From an uncultured Longilinea sp. (GTDB lineage Bacteria > Chloroflexota > Anaerolineae > Anaerolineales > Anaerolineaceae): DNA of 5,217 nucleotides. Where the stretch lies: contig CALMIB010000366.1 in NCBI GenBank assembly GCA_937863945.1, forward strand, positions 1 through 5,217, written 5' to 3'. Below are positions 1 through 5,217 of the stretch, in pieces. The position numbers and the translations under genes were made by a program. The stretch's first letter is position 1. Each line of letters begins with the position of its first letter. The notes below the pieces were generated by a model. It was given only the letters and a program-made list of their open reading frames with translations. It did not search any database and was not told the DNA's origin.

Positions 1-1
1 A

Positions 2-256
2 CCGAAGCTGCCGCCGCTCTCGGCGGCCCAATTCCGGCTGTTGCATTCGTTGTATGAACAGCAGGGCAGGGTGGTTCCGCGCCAGATGCTGGTCAATGCC
101 ATCTGGAGCGAAGACGAAGCCGGGGGGGTATCCGAACAGGCTCTGGATGCCCTGGTGCGGCGGTTGCGCGACCGGTTGGCGCAACTGGATTCCAGCCACA
201 CTTACCTGGTGACCGTGCGAGGCCACGGGCTGCGGTTGGACAATCCGGGCGAATAA
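2..256 (+). CDS. Winged-helix DNA-binding protein, C-terminal part (5' truncated)
   Basis: The frame is open from the left edge and gives 84 residues before a TAA at 254-256. They form a nearly complete OmpR/PhoB-type winged helix (Trans_reg_C). LSAAQFRLL (residues 6-14) is the first helix, GRVVPRQMLVNAIW (22-35) the second helix region, SEQALDALVRRLRDRL (44-59) the recognition helix, and TVRGHGLRL (71-79) the wing hairpin. Such domains bind DNA as the output part of response regulators. In Chloroflexota similar ones also follow FHA domains, and the GVSEQALDALVRRLR...TVRGHGLRLD style resembles that second group. The N-terminal sensory domain lies outside the window, so response regulator and FHA-type regulator cannot be told apart. 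An in-frame TTG at 41 is not a plausible start because the domain begins before it. The gene converges on the CpXC gene and shares a terminator with it. The domain call is firm; the full architecture is unknown. Confidence 0.85.
   Translation, partial: PKLPPLSAAQFRLLHSLYEQQGRVVPRQMLVNAIWSEDEAGGVSEQALDALVRRLRDRLAQLDSSHTYLVTVRGHGLRLDNPGE
99..114 (+). repeat. 16-base exact direct repeat, copy 1
   Basis: CCATCTGGAGCGAAGA, inside the winged-helix gene (encoding part of AIWSED), is identical to 1693-1708. No similarity extends beyond the 16 bases on either side. Copy 1 is ordinary coding sequence, so any meaning would come from copy 2. Confidence 0.5.
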
Positions 257-257
257 T

Positions 258-291
258 AAAAAAGCCGGGGCCTTGTGCAGGTCCCGGTTTT
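258..291. terminator. Bidirectional intrinsic terminator between convergent genes
   Basis: A 12-pair stem joins 261-272 to 280-291 (two G-T pairs, otherwise Watson-Crick) around the 7-base loop TTGTGCA. On the plus strand the right arm ends in TTTT, shortly after the winged-helix stop at 256. On the minus strand the left flank reads as a run of six T (258-263, partly inside the stem) followed by ATTATT. This serves the CpXC gene, whose stop is at 301-303. The T tract is better in the minus direction. Position between two convergent stop codons strongly supports a shared terminator. Confidence 0.85.
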
Positions 292-300
292 CGCATTCTT

Positions 301-1653
301 TCAGGCTTTCATATTGGCTTGCATCATGTAACGCAGGGCGGAGCGGTACACTTCCTGCAGCCTGGCGCCCATCTCCGGGTTGTTGCCGTCACCATCGCCC
401 TGAGCGACCAGGCTGTTCAATGCCTGGACGAATTCGTCCGTCACCAGGGCAGCATTTTCCTGAAGCAGCTTCTGGCGGCCCGGTTCGTCCGCAGCTTCCA
501 TCAGTTTTTCGATCAATTCCACCTCGGGCGGAGGAGCGCTGGCCTCTTCGATCACCTTGGCTACCTTGCCGAGTTTCCCCAGGCGGGCCAAATCGGCCTT
601 CTGGCGGGCGCTTTCCTGTTCGGTCTTCAATGCCTCGAGGAAGTATTCGTTGATGGCGGGCAGCACTTCGCGGACGGCCGCTTCCACGTCCTCGGCAGCC
701 AGCACCTGGTCGAGCAACTGGCGCGATGCTTTGGCTTCTTCCTGCAACTGCTTGTCGATTTCGCTGGTCAGCTCGAGCAGTTTGGCGCGCAGGTCGAGCA
801 GTTTCTGCTTTTCGTCGCCTTCGGCCTTGTCCACCCGTTCGCTGAGAATCTGGAAGAACTGGTAATCCAGTCCGCCGCGGGTGAGGCTAACGTAGGTCGC
901 CAGGCGGGTATCTGTGGGTGAAGCGATCATCAAGTCCAACAATTTCTCGCGGGTCAGGCCGGCCTTGCTGACTTCCTGCAATTGGCGCTGGGCCTCCTGG
1001 GCTTCCTGGGCGTTGGCGAGCAGTTTTTTACCGGTTTCGGTCTGCGTTACCAGTTCCTGTTGCAGCATGGCAATGGTGCGCGCGGATTGTTCGTCTCCCT
1101 GTGCCAGACTGGATTGGATGATGCGGCTGATCATGCTGAAAAAGGTCTCGTCGATCAAAGCCTCTTCCTGTTTGATGATCATGGCGCGGTCGTCCGCCAC
1201 CGGTGTGGACAGCAATCGCTGGAGCAGATTGATTTTCTTCTGCTGCTCATCCAGCATTTCGCGGGTGATGCCGTCGCCTTCCAGGATTTTTTCGATCATG
1301 GTCTGAAAGGTCAGCATAGATTGCGGGCGCAGCAGATAGGCTTTGCGTTTTTCGACCGGTAGGCGGTTCATCACCTGGTTCAGCAGCGGGCCGATCAATT
1401 TTTCCTGCTCGTTCAGCGGCAGGCCCATTTCGGAGGGGAAGTAGGTGAGCAGCAATTCTTTTTCCGGGTCATGGTAAACGACCGGCGTGCTGAGCATACC
1501 GTCATAACCGCAGGTGGGGCAATGGATGACATTTGCCGTCCCGCTCAGCAGGCGATTCTTGGCCTGCGGATCAACGGACATATCGAATAATTGCTCAACA
1601 TCGGCTGCAACCGGCGATTTGCAACGCGGACAACTTGTGCGGATGGATGCCAT
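301..1653 (-). CDS. CpXC domain-containing protein with long helical C-terminal region
   Basis: A 450-residue protein of unknown function. The N-terminus carries two Cys-Pro-x-Cys motifs, CPRC at residues 8-11 and CPTC at 45-48, joined by LFDMSVDPQAKNRLLSG. This is the pattern of the CpXC family (PF14353). The paired cysteines probably bind one zinc; that is inference. From about residue 80 to the end it is strongly charged and helical, rich in Q, E, K and L, with AQEAQEAQRQLQE near 216-228 and another likely coiled-coil stretch near 275-320. No signal peptide or membrane segment is visible, so it is probably cytoplasmic. Start choice: ATG at 1653 puts the first CPxC near the N-terminus as is usual, and leaves a short leader behind the promoter at 1687-1714. 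An in-frame GTG at 1662 would add three residues but has no SD at proper spacing. Even the ATG has only a weak SD (GCGAG). The gene lies 34 bases after the kinase gene and ends at the bidirectional terminator. Confidence 0.85.
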   Translation of the reverse strand: MASIRTSCPRCKSPVAADVEQLFDMSVDPQAKNRLLSGTANVIHCPTCGYDGMLSTPVVYHDPEKELLLTYFPSEMGLPLNEQEKLIGPLLNQVMNRLPVEKRKAYLLRPQSMLTFQTMIEKILEGDGITREMLDEQQKKINLLQRLLSTPVADDRAMIIKQEEALIDETFFSMISRIIQSSLAQGDEQSARTIAMLQQELVTQTETGKKLLANAQEAQEAQRQLQEVSKAGLTREKLLDLMIASPTDTRLATYVSLTRGGLDYQFFQILSERVDKAEGDEKQKLLDLRAKLLELTSEIDKQLQEEAKASRQLLDQVLAAEDVEAAVREVLPAINEYFLEALKTEQESARQKADLARLGKLGKVAKVIEEASAPPPEVELIEKLMEAADEPGRQKLLQENAALVTDEFVQALNSLVAQGDGDGNNPEMGARLQEVYRSALRYMMQANMKA

Positions 1654-1686
1654 GTTCGTCACTCGCTTCAGATTAAGATGGGGTAG

Positions 1687-1714
1687 ATTATACCATCTGG
1701 AGCGAAGATTTCAA
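1687..1714 (-). promoter_or_regulatory. Sigma70-type promoter for the CpXC gene, inside the kinase 3' end
   Basis: Read on the minus strand, TTGAAA (1714-1709) is followed after 16 bases by TATAAT (1692-1687). The TATAAT is preceded by TGG, an extended -10. The match is 5 of 6 at -35 and 6 of 6 at -10. The expected transcript start is near 1679-1680, about 26 bases before the ATG at 1653. The promoter overlaps the last codons of the histidine kinase gene, and the kinase TAA (1690-1688) lies within the -10 box. This implies that the CpXC gene can be transcribed independently of the upstream operon. Not proven experimentally, but the match is unusually good for GC-rich DNA. Confidence 0.75.
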
Positions 1715-3271
1715 TTCAGGATTGCGCGGCAGCGTGAAGCAGATGCGAGCCCCCTTACCTGACTCAGGGTCAACCCAGATGCGCCCGCCGTGCGCCTCAA
1801 CGATTGAACGGGTGAGGTACAGCCCCAACCCGGCGCCCTTGGTCTGCCGGGCCATGTCCGGCCCCCGGTAAAAGCGGTCAAAAATGTGCGGGATATCCTG
1901 CGGCGCAATGCCGGGGCCCTGGTCGCTGACGCAGACAATGACCACATCCGGGCGCACCTGGCCCGACACGGTGATTTCACCGCCGGCAGAATACTTGATG
2001 GCGTTGCCGATCAAGTTGGAGAGGACCTGTTCGAGGCGCTGCTCGTCGGCGACGATCACCGGGAAATCCTGCGGAAAGCTCAACAAAATGGTGTGTTTTT
2101 CTGTTTGCGTTTGCATGCGGGCGGCGATGCGCCGGGCCATGTCGGGGATGGAAATATCGGTGCGTTTCAGCGCCAGCCCGCCGGATTGCAGCCGGGAGGC
2201 GTCCAGCAGGTTCTCGATGAGCAGGCTCAGGCGGTCGGCTTCTTCTTCGATCACTTGCAGGCTTTCCTGGACGATGCCGCTATCCCAGGTGACATCATCA
2301 CGGCGCAGCGTGCTGACATAGCCTTTAATCAATGCGACCGGGGTCTTCAGTTCGTGGCTGATGACTGAAATGAAGGTGGACTTCATCTCCTCCGCCTGGC
2401 GGAATCGGGTGATATCGCGCATGGAGGCGAAAATATTGAGCAGGGTATTATCCGCGGAGATCAGCGGGGAGTAGGTAATGCCGACCGGAAGCGGCGGTTG
2501 GTCCGGGCCGCGCTGCAGGTCGCCTTCGACATACAGGTTGGCATGCCGCGTGAGCGGCCAACCGCCCGCCACGGCCTGCTCCAAAGTCAGGCCCTGCGGC
2601 GGCGTGAACCAACGGATGACATCTTCATGCGGCCGCTCCTGGATTTGCCCGGCAGGCAACCCGAGCATGAAAGTCGCCGCCGGGTTGCAGCGTTCGATTC
2701 TCAGGTCGGGGCGCAGGATGAGAATACCATCGCCGGGGGTGTCCAGCAGGGCCGAAAGGCGCTCACGGTCGCGGTTGATCTGTGTGTACAACTGGGCATT
2801 TTGAACCGCGATGGCAGCCTGGTTGGCAAAACTGCTGAGGAGTACCCGGTCATTTCCAGAAAACAGGTCGGGGTAACTGCGGAAAATAAAGATGACGCCG
2901 ACCACTTTTTTGCGCGCCACCAATGGCAAACCGACGCCGCTCAACAGTCCCAGGCTGGCAGAACGGGTGAGTTCTTTGAGCAGGCGGTTGATCTCGGGGA
3001 TTTCAAAGCGCTCCGGCTCTTCTTTCTCCGGGATCTGGGATAAGTAGGGGGTCAACAGGCGCAGAAAAGCCGGAGGGATGCCCTGGGACACCTGGACTTT
3101 CCACCCTCCGGCTTCGGTGCGCAGTGCAATCAGCCCGGCCTGTCCGGCCAGCATTTCAACCGAGACGTTCAAAATGCGGTTAAGCAGCGCATTCAAATCC
3201 AATTCTTCGGTTAATGCGCGCGCAATTTCGAGCAGGTAATCGCGCTGGCGGACGCGGAAGTCGGGCAGCAT
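1688..3271 (-). CDS. Cytoplasmic GAF-PAS sensor histidine kinase
   Basis: A 527-residue hybrid-free sensor kinase that should autophosphorylate on histidine and pass the phosphate to a response regulator. Domains in order: GAF, about residues 10-160 (GVGLPLVARKKVVGVIFIF and FANQAAIAVQNAQLY are typical); a short coiled-coil linker; PAS, about 168-290 (DGILILRPDLRIERCNPAA, then the PAC-like FASMRDITRFRQAEEMKS); HisKA, about 295-362, with H-box SHELKTP and phospho-acceptor His306; HATPase_c, about 405-517, with N-box SNLIGNAIKYS (Asn419, Asn423), G1 box DQGPGI (450-455), F-box IFDRFYRG and G2 box GAGLGLYL (479-486). All catalytic motifs look intact. No membrane segment is present, so the signal is probably cytoplasmic and read by GAF or PAS; the ligand cannot be named. 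The ATG follows the aminotransferase stop by 6 bases. Its SD is weak (GGGAAAG, about 9-12 bases upstream), which favours translational coupling. No complete response regulator gene is adjacent. Confidence 0.95.
   Translation of the reverse strand: MLPDFRVRQRDYLLEIARALTEELDLNALLNRILNVSVEMLAGQAGLIALRTEAGGWKVQVSQGIPPAFLRLLTPYLSQIPEKEEPERFEIPEINRLLKELTRSASLGLLSGVGLPLVARKKVVGVIFIFRSYPDLFSGNDRVLLSSFANQAAIAVQNAQLYTQINRDRERLSALLDTPGDGILILRPDLRIERCNPAATFMLGLPAGQIQERPHEDVIRWFTPPQGLTLEQAVAGGWPLTRHANLYVEGDLQRGPDQPPLPVGITYSPLISADNTLLNIFASMRDITRFRQAEEMKSTFISVISHELKTPVALIKGYVSTLRRDDVTWDSGIVQESLQVIEEEADRLSLLIENLLDASRLQSGGLALKRTDISIPDMARRIAARMQTQTEKHTILLSFPQDFPVIVADEQRLEQVLSNLIGNAIKYSAGGEITVSGQVRPDVVIVCVSDQGPGIAPQDIPHIFDRFYRGPDMARQTKGAGLGLYLTRSIVEAHGGRIWVDPESGKGARICFTLPRNPELKSSLQMV
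1693..1708 (+). repeat. 16-base exact direct repeat, copy 2 (exact promoter spacer)
   Basis: Identical to 99-114. This copy fills exactly the 16 bases between the -35 and -10 boxes of the CpXC promoter and also encodes part of the kinase C-terminus (SSLQM on the minus strand). It could be a protein-binding site or chance. Confidence 0.5.
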
Positions 3272-3277
3272 GTGGAT

Positions 3278-4597
3278 TTACTTTCCCTTTTCAGCCAGGT
3301 CAATGGCTTCTTCGAAGATGGCCAGGCCCTCATCGATTTCAGCGCGGGTGATGGAGAGCGGCGGGGACACGCGGATGACGCTTTTGCCGCAGCCGAGCAG
3401 CAGCAGGCCGCGCTCGAAAGCCTTGTCCACCACCACATCGCGCAGCTTTTCATCGGCTTTGTGGGTCTCGGGGTCCTTGACAAATTCCACGCCGATCATC
3501 AGCCCCTTGCCGCGCACGCAGCCCATGCTGGGATGCCGTTCGGCCATATCGAATAAGCAGTCGAGGGTGTATTGCCCCACCTCGGTGGCATTTTGCATGT
3601 AACCGTTTTCAATCAGGTCCAGGGTGGCCAGGGAGGCCGCGCAGGCGAGCGGGTTGCCGCCGTAGGTGTTGCCGTGCGAACCCTTGGGCCAGGTGACCAC
3701 GCTCTTGCGGGCAATCATCGCGCCCAGGGGAACGCCGGAAGCGATGCCTTTGGCGGCGCAGATGATGTCCGGCTCGACGCCGAAATGCTCGATGGACCAC
3801 CATTTGCCGGTGCGCCCCACGCCGGCCTGAACTTCGTCGGCGATGAGCAGGATGCCGTGCCGGTCGCACAGCGCGCGCAGCGCCGGGAAGAAGCTTTCGG
3901 GTGGAACGATGTAACCGCCCTCGCCCTGGATGGGCTCGATCAGAATGCCGGCCACATCGTCGGCGGGCAGGATCCGGCCCAGGATCTCCTCTTCGATGTA
4001 TCGAACCACGGCTGTGCCGATATCTTCTCCCTTGCGCGTGTGCAGCAGCGGGTGGTAGGGATCGGGATAGGGGGCGTGCACCACGCCGTTCATCAGGGGG
4101 AAGAAACCCTTGTGGTAATGTGGCTTGCTGGCGGTGAAGGTGACCGCGCCCATGGTGCGCCCGTGGAAGCCCCCGAAGAAGCCGATGAACTCGCTGCGCC
4201 TGGTATGATAGCGCGCCAGTTTGATGGCTGCTTCCACCGATTCGGTGCCAGAATTGGTCAGAAAGGATACCGCATCTTCTTTGAACGGGGCAATCTCGTC
4301 CAGCTTTTCCGCCAGGTCAACCCATTTGGAATGGTAAAAATCGGAAGAAATGTGGATAAATTGCTCCGCCTGTTCCTGGATTGCCTTGACAACTTTGGGA
4401 TGCGCGTGCCCGGTGGAGACTACTGCGATTCCGGCAGCGAAATCGAGGAACCGATTGCCGTCCACATCCCATACTTCAACGCCTTTCCCATGATCCATCA
4501 CGAAGGGATATCCCCGCGGATAGGAAGGCGAAACAACGGAATGATCGCGCGCGATGATTGCGCTGGCTTTCGGCCCTGGAAGCTTGAAGGGTTCCAT
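3278..4597 (-). CDS. Class III PLP-dependent aminotransferase (acetylornithine/GABA aminotransferase-like)
   Basis: A 439-residue, full-length fold-type I PLP enzyme. Visible motifs: NSGTES (115-120) and GGFHGRTMG (142-150), contacting the cofactor phosphate and ring; EPIQGEGG (221-228); IADEVQAGVGRTGKWW (252-267), where Asp254 should pair with the pyridine nitrogen; AAKGIASGVPLGAM (281-294), with Lys283 as Schiff-base lysine; and HGNTYGGNPLACAA (308-321), with Thr311 reaching the phosphate of the partner subunit. The N-terminus (GPKASAIIARDHSVVSPSYPRGYPFVMDHG) is like the archaeal branch of this family. That branch contains ornithine delta-aminotransferases and also PLP-dependent amino-acid racemases, as known from Pyrococcus. 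The substrate could therefore be ornithine, 4-aminobutyrate or another amino acid, and racemisation is possible. The start is secure: GAGGAGG lies 6 bases before the ATG. It is first gene of a probable operon with the histidine kinase and, by readthrough, the CpXC gene. Confidence 0.93.
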   Translation of the reverse strand: MEPFKLPGPKASAIIARDHSVVSPSYPRGYPFVMDHGKGVEVWDVDGNRFLDFAAGIAVVSTGHAHPKVVKAIQEQAEQFIHISSDFYHSKWVDLAEKLDEIAPFKEDAVSFLTNSGTESVEAAIKLARYHTRRSEFIGFFGGFHGRTMGAVTFTASKPHYHKGFFPLMNGVVHAPYPDPYHPLLHTRKGEDIGTAVVRYIEEEILGRILPADDVAGILIEPIQGEGGYIVPPESFFPALRALCDRHGILLIADEVQAGVGRTGKWWSIEHFGVEPDIICAAKGIASGVPLGAMIARKSVVTWPKGSHGNTYGGNPLACAASLATLDLIENGYMQNATEVGQYTLDCLFDMAERHPSMGCVRGKGLMIGVEFVKDPETHKADEKLRDVVVDKAFERGLLLLGCGKSVIRVSPPLSITRAEIDEGLAIFEEAIDLAEKGK

Positions 4598-4603
4598 GCA
4601 TTT

Positions 4604-4610
4604 CCTCCTC
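4604..4610 (-). promoter_or_regulatory. Strong ribosome binding site of the aminotransferase
   Basis: Minus-strand GAGGAGG, spaced 6 bases (AAATGC) from the ATG at 4597, is an almost ideal Shine-Dalgarno sequence. It fixes the start codon. It contrasts with the weak sites of the downstream kinase and CpXC genes, which suggests that the enzyme is made in larger amounts than the kinase from the shared transcript. Confidence 0.85.
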
Positions 4611-4615
4611 AGAAA

Positions 4616-4628
4616 TGTTGATACAACA
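4616..4628. repeat. Small inverted repeat TGTTG-ATA-CAACA in the aminotransferase leader
   Basis: Perfect 5-base arms surround a 3-base centre, ending 5 bases upstream of the SD in the untranslated leader. The shape fits a repressor half-site pair, or a short hairpin next to the ribosome binding site. The arms are short enough to arise by chance, so function is uncertain. Confidence 0.35.
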
Positions 4629-4667
4629 GACAGGATTGAAGATTCTACGGTTGCCCTTAATAAAGGA

Positions 4668-4689
4668 AAGGCTCTATGATAAGAGCCTT
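4668..4689. promoter_or_regulatory. Inverted repeat at the predicted transcript start of the aminotransferase operon
   Basis: Perfect 8-base arms AAGGCTCT (4668-4675) and AGAGCCTT (4682-4689) flank the 6-base centre ATGATA. The repeat begins three bases downstream of the -10 box, so the predicted +1 (about 4686-4689) falls in its first arm. Two readings are possible: a 22-base operator on which a dimeric repressor would block initiation, or a hairpin at the extreme 5' end of the mRNA that protects it from decay. On the minus strand it is followed by TTCCTTTATT, too interrupted for a convincing terminator, although it could back up the sugar-kinase terminator. Confidence 0.6.
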
Positions 4690-4692
4690 ATG

Positions 4693-4721
4693 ATTATATC
4701 AAATCCGCCGGGTAGAAAATA
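4693..4721 (-). promoter_or_regulatory. Promoter of the aminotransferase-kinase operon (extended -10)
   Basis: Minus-strand TATAAT (4698-4693) is preceded by TGA, giving the TGn extended -10 form. At 17-base spacing the -35 position reads TATTTT (4721-4716), a poor match. The extended -10 may compensate, or an activator may be needed. Predicted start about 4686-4689, giving a leader of roughly 90 bases before the ATG at 4597. Position between the upstream terminator and a gene with a strong SD supports the call. Confidence 0.65.
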
Positions 4722-4759
4722 GAGAGGGAACTCCATGGATGGAGAGGAGGAAAGGCACT

Positions 4760-4791
4760 AAAAAGGGCTGGCCTCGATCCGAGGCCAGCCC
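4760..4791 (-). terminator. Intrinsic terminator of the ROK sugar kinase gene
   Basis: A perfect 12-pair GC-rich stem pairs 4765-4776 (GGGCTGGCCTCG) with 4780-4791 around a 3-base loop (ATC on the plus strand). On the minus strand it is followed directly by TTTTT (4764-4760). It lies 20 bases after the kinase stop codon (4812-4814). It should insulate the aminotransferase operon from the upstream gene. Confidence 0.92.
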
Positions 4792-4811
4792 CATGCATCT
4801 GATTTTTGCTT

Positions 4812-5217
4812 TCAGATATGGTCGTCCATTTTGGCAAGCGCCAGCGCCCCCATCAGCCCGGAGTCGTCGCCAAGCTGGGCCGGGACAATTTGTAGATCAC
4901 GGGTGTATTCCGTCGAGATCACGCGCTCTTCCACGGCGGCGCGGATGGGCGCAAATAATAATTCGCCGCTGTGCGAGACGCCGCCGCCGAGAATCACGAT
5001 GGAGGGGTTGAGCATGTGCAGGAAATCGGCGAGTGCATGTCCAATGTACGTTCCGGCCCGGTGAATGGCTTCGATTGCCAATAGGTCGCCCTGCGAAGCA
5101 GCCGCACTGATTTCCCTGGCGCTGGGGTGGGGACCTTTCAGCAGCGGAGAGGTTGCCCCGCCTGCCAGTTTTTCAGCCACATAGTTGGCAATGCCGGTAC
5201 CGGAGGCGACCGCTTCC
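4812..5217 (-). CDS. ROK family sugar kinase (glucokinase-like), C-terminal part, truncated by window edge
   Basis: The frame is open to the right edge and gives 134 residues before TGA at 4814-4812. It is the C-terminal part of a ROK kinase, which phosphorylates hexoses such as glucose with ATP. The fragment opens with EAVASGTGIA, which in this family directly follows the zinc-binding CxCGxxGCxE motif, so that motif lies just beyond the edge. Further signs are HRAGTYIGHALADFLHMLNPSIVILGGGVS (residues 52-81; the NPSIVILGGGVS segment is the second nucleotide-binding glycine motif) and IVPAQLGDDSGLMGALALA (110-128), the usual ending. An in-frame GTG at 5180 is internal to the domain and not a start. 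ROK transcriptional repressors share this region but carry an N-terminal HTH that is not visible here. GDDSGLMGA is most like glucokinases, so kinase is the better guess; sugar specificity is not readable. Confidence 0.9.
   Translation of the reverse strand, partial: EAVASGTGIANYVAEKLAGGATSPLLKGPHPSAREISAAASQGDLLAIEAIHRAGTYIGHALADFLHMLNPSIVILGGGVSHSGELLFAPIRAAVEERVISTEYTRDLQIVPAQLGDDSGLMGALALAKMDDHI

Noticed and set aside
319..921. Plus-strand open frame (200 codons) opposite the CpXC gene
   Set aside because: Antisense shadow. The minus-strand protein has the conserved CPxC pairs, a promoter and a terminator; this frame has none of these.
985..1020. Short tandem repeats of CCTGGGC-like units in the CpXC gene
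   Set aside because: Explained by the AQEAQEAQ coiled-coil coding sequence; only about two to three imperfect units.
1660..1662. GTG as start of the CpXC gene
   Set aside because: It is in frame but has no SD at usable spacing and would start only about 18 bases into the predicted transcript; ATG at 1653 fits the family N-terminus better.
1886..2368. Plus-strand open frames opposite the histidine kinase catalytic domains
   Set aside because: They mirror highly conserved HisKA and HATPase coding sequence and have no independent support.
3572..4621. Long open frame on the plus strand (349 codons) opposite the aminotransferase
   Set aside because: It lies antisense to an enzyme with intact catalytic motifs, its product is low-complexity and matches no recognisable family, and GC-rich genes often leave such open antisense frames.
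4598..4692. Leader of the aminotransferase mRNA as a riboswitch
   Set aside because: About 90 bases with one 8-pair hairpin and one small repeat; no known aptamer core is recognisable and there is no terminator or SD-masking helix I can draw with confidence.

Overview
The window is GC-rich and densely coded, with five genes. All but the leftmost lie on the minus strand. Gene content and protein style suggest a Chloroflexota bacterium, probably Anaerolineae-like: a CpXC-domain protein, a soluble GAF-PAS kinase with an HELKTP H-box, an archaeal-type class III aminotransferase and a ROK sugar kinase. This assignment is inferred from remembered family patterns; no marker gene is present. There are no RNA genes, CRISPR arrays, transposases or other signs of mobile DNA.

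Layout, left to right. Bases 2-256 (+) are the 3' end of a winged-helix DNA-binding protein. It converges on the CpXC-domain protein (minus, 1653 down to 301), and the 44-base gap holds a hairpin terminator usable in both directions. Upstream of the CpXC gene lie a GAF-PAS-HisKA-HATPase histidine kinase (minus, 3271 to 1688) and a class III PLP enzyme (minus, 4597 to 3278). These two are separated by only 6 bases and are probably one transcript. The CpXC gene has a near-consensus promoter of its own inside the last codons of the kinase gene, so it can be read alone or with the operon. The 214-base gap at 4598-4811 carries the aminotransferase promoter, a strong SD, two inverted repeats and the terminator of the next minus-strand gene. 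That gene (4812 to the right edge) is the C-terminal half of a ROK-family sugar kinase.

How they may work together: the aminotransferase/racemase and the cytoplasmic kinase are probably co-expressed, which suggests that the kinase senses something linked to amino-acid or nitrogen metabolism. That is inference only. No complete response regulator is visible; the winged-helix fragment at the left edge is the only possible output protein in view, and it is on the opposite strand. The least understood gene is the CpXC protein. I see no clear sign of a new multi-gene system. The most unusual observations are the regulatory features: promoters overlapping coding DNA, inverted repeats in the leader, and a repeated 16-mer.
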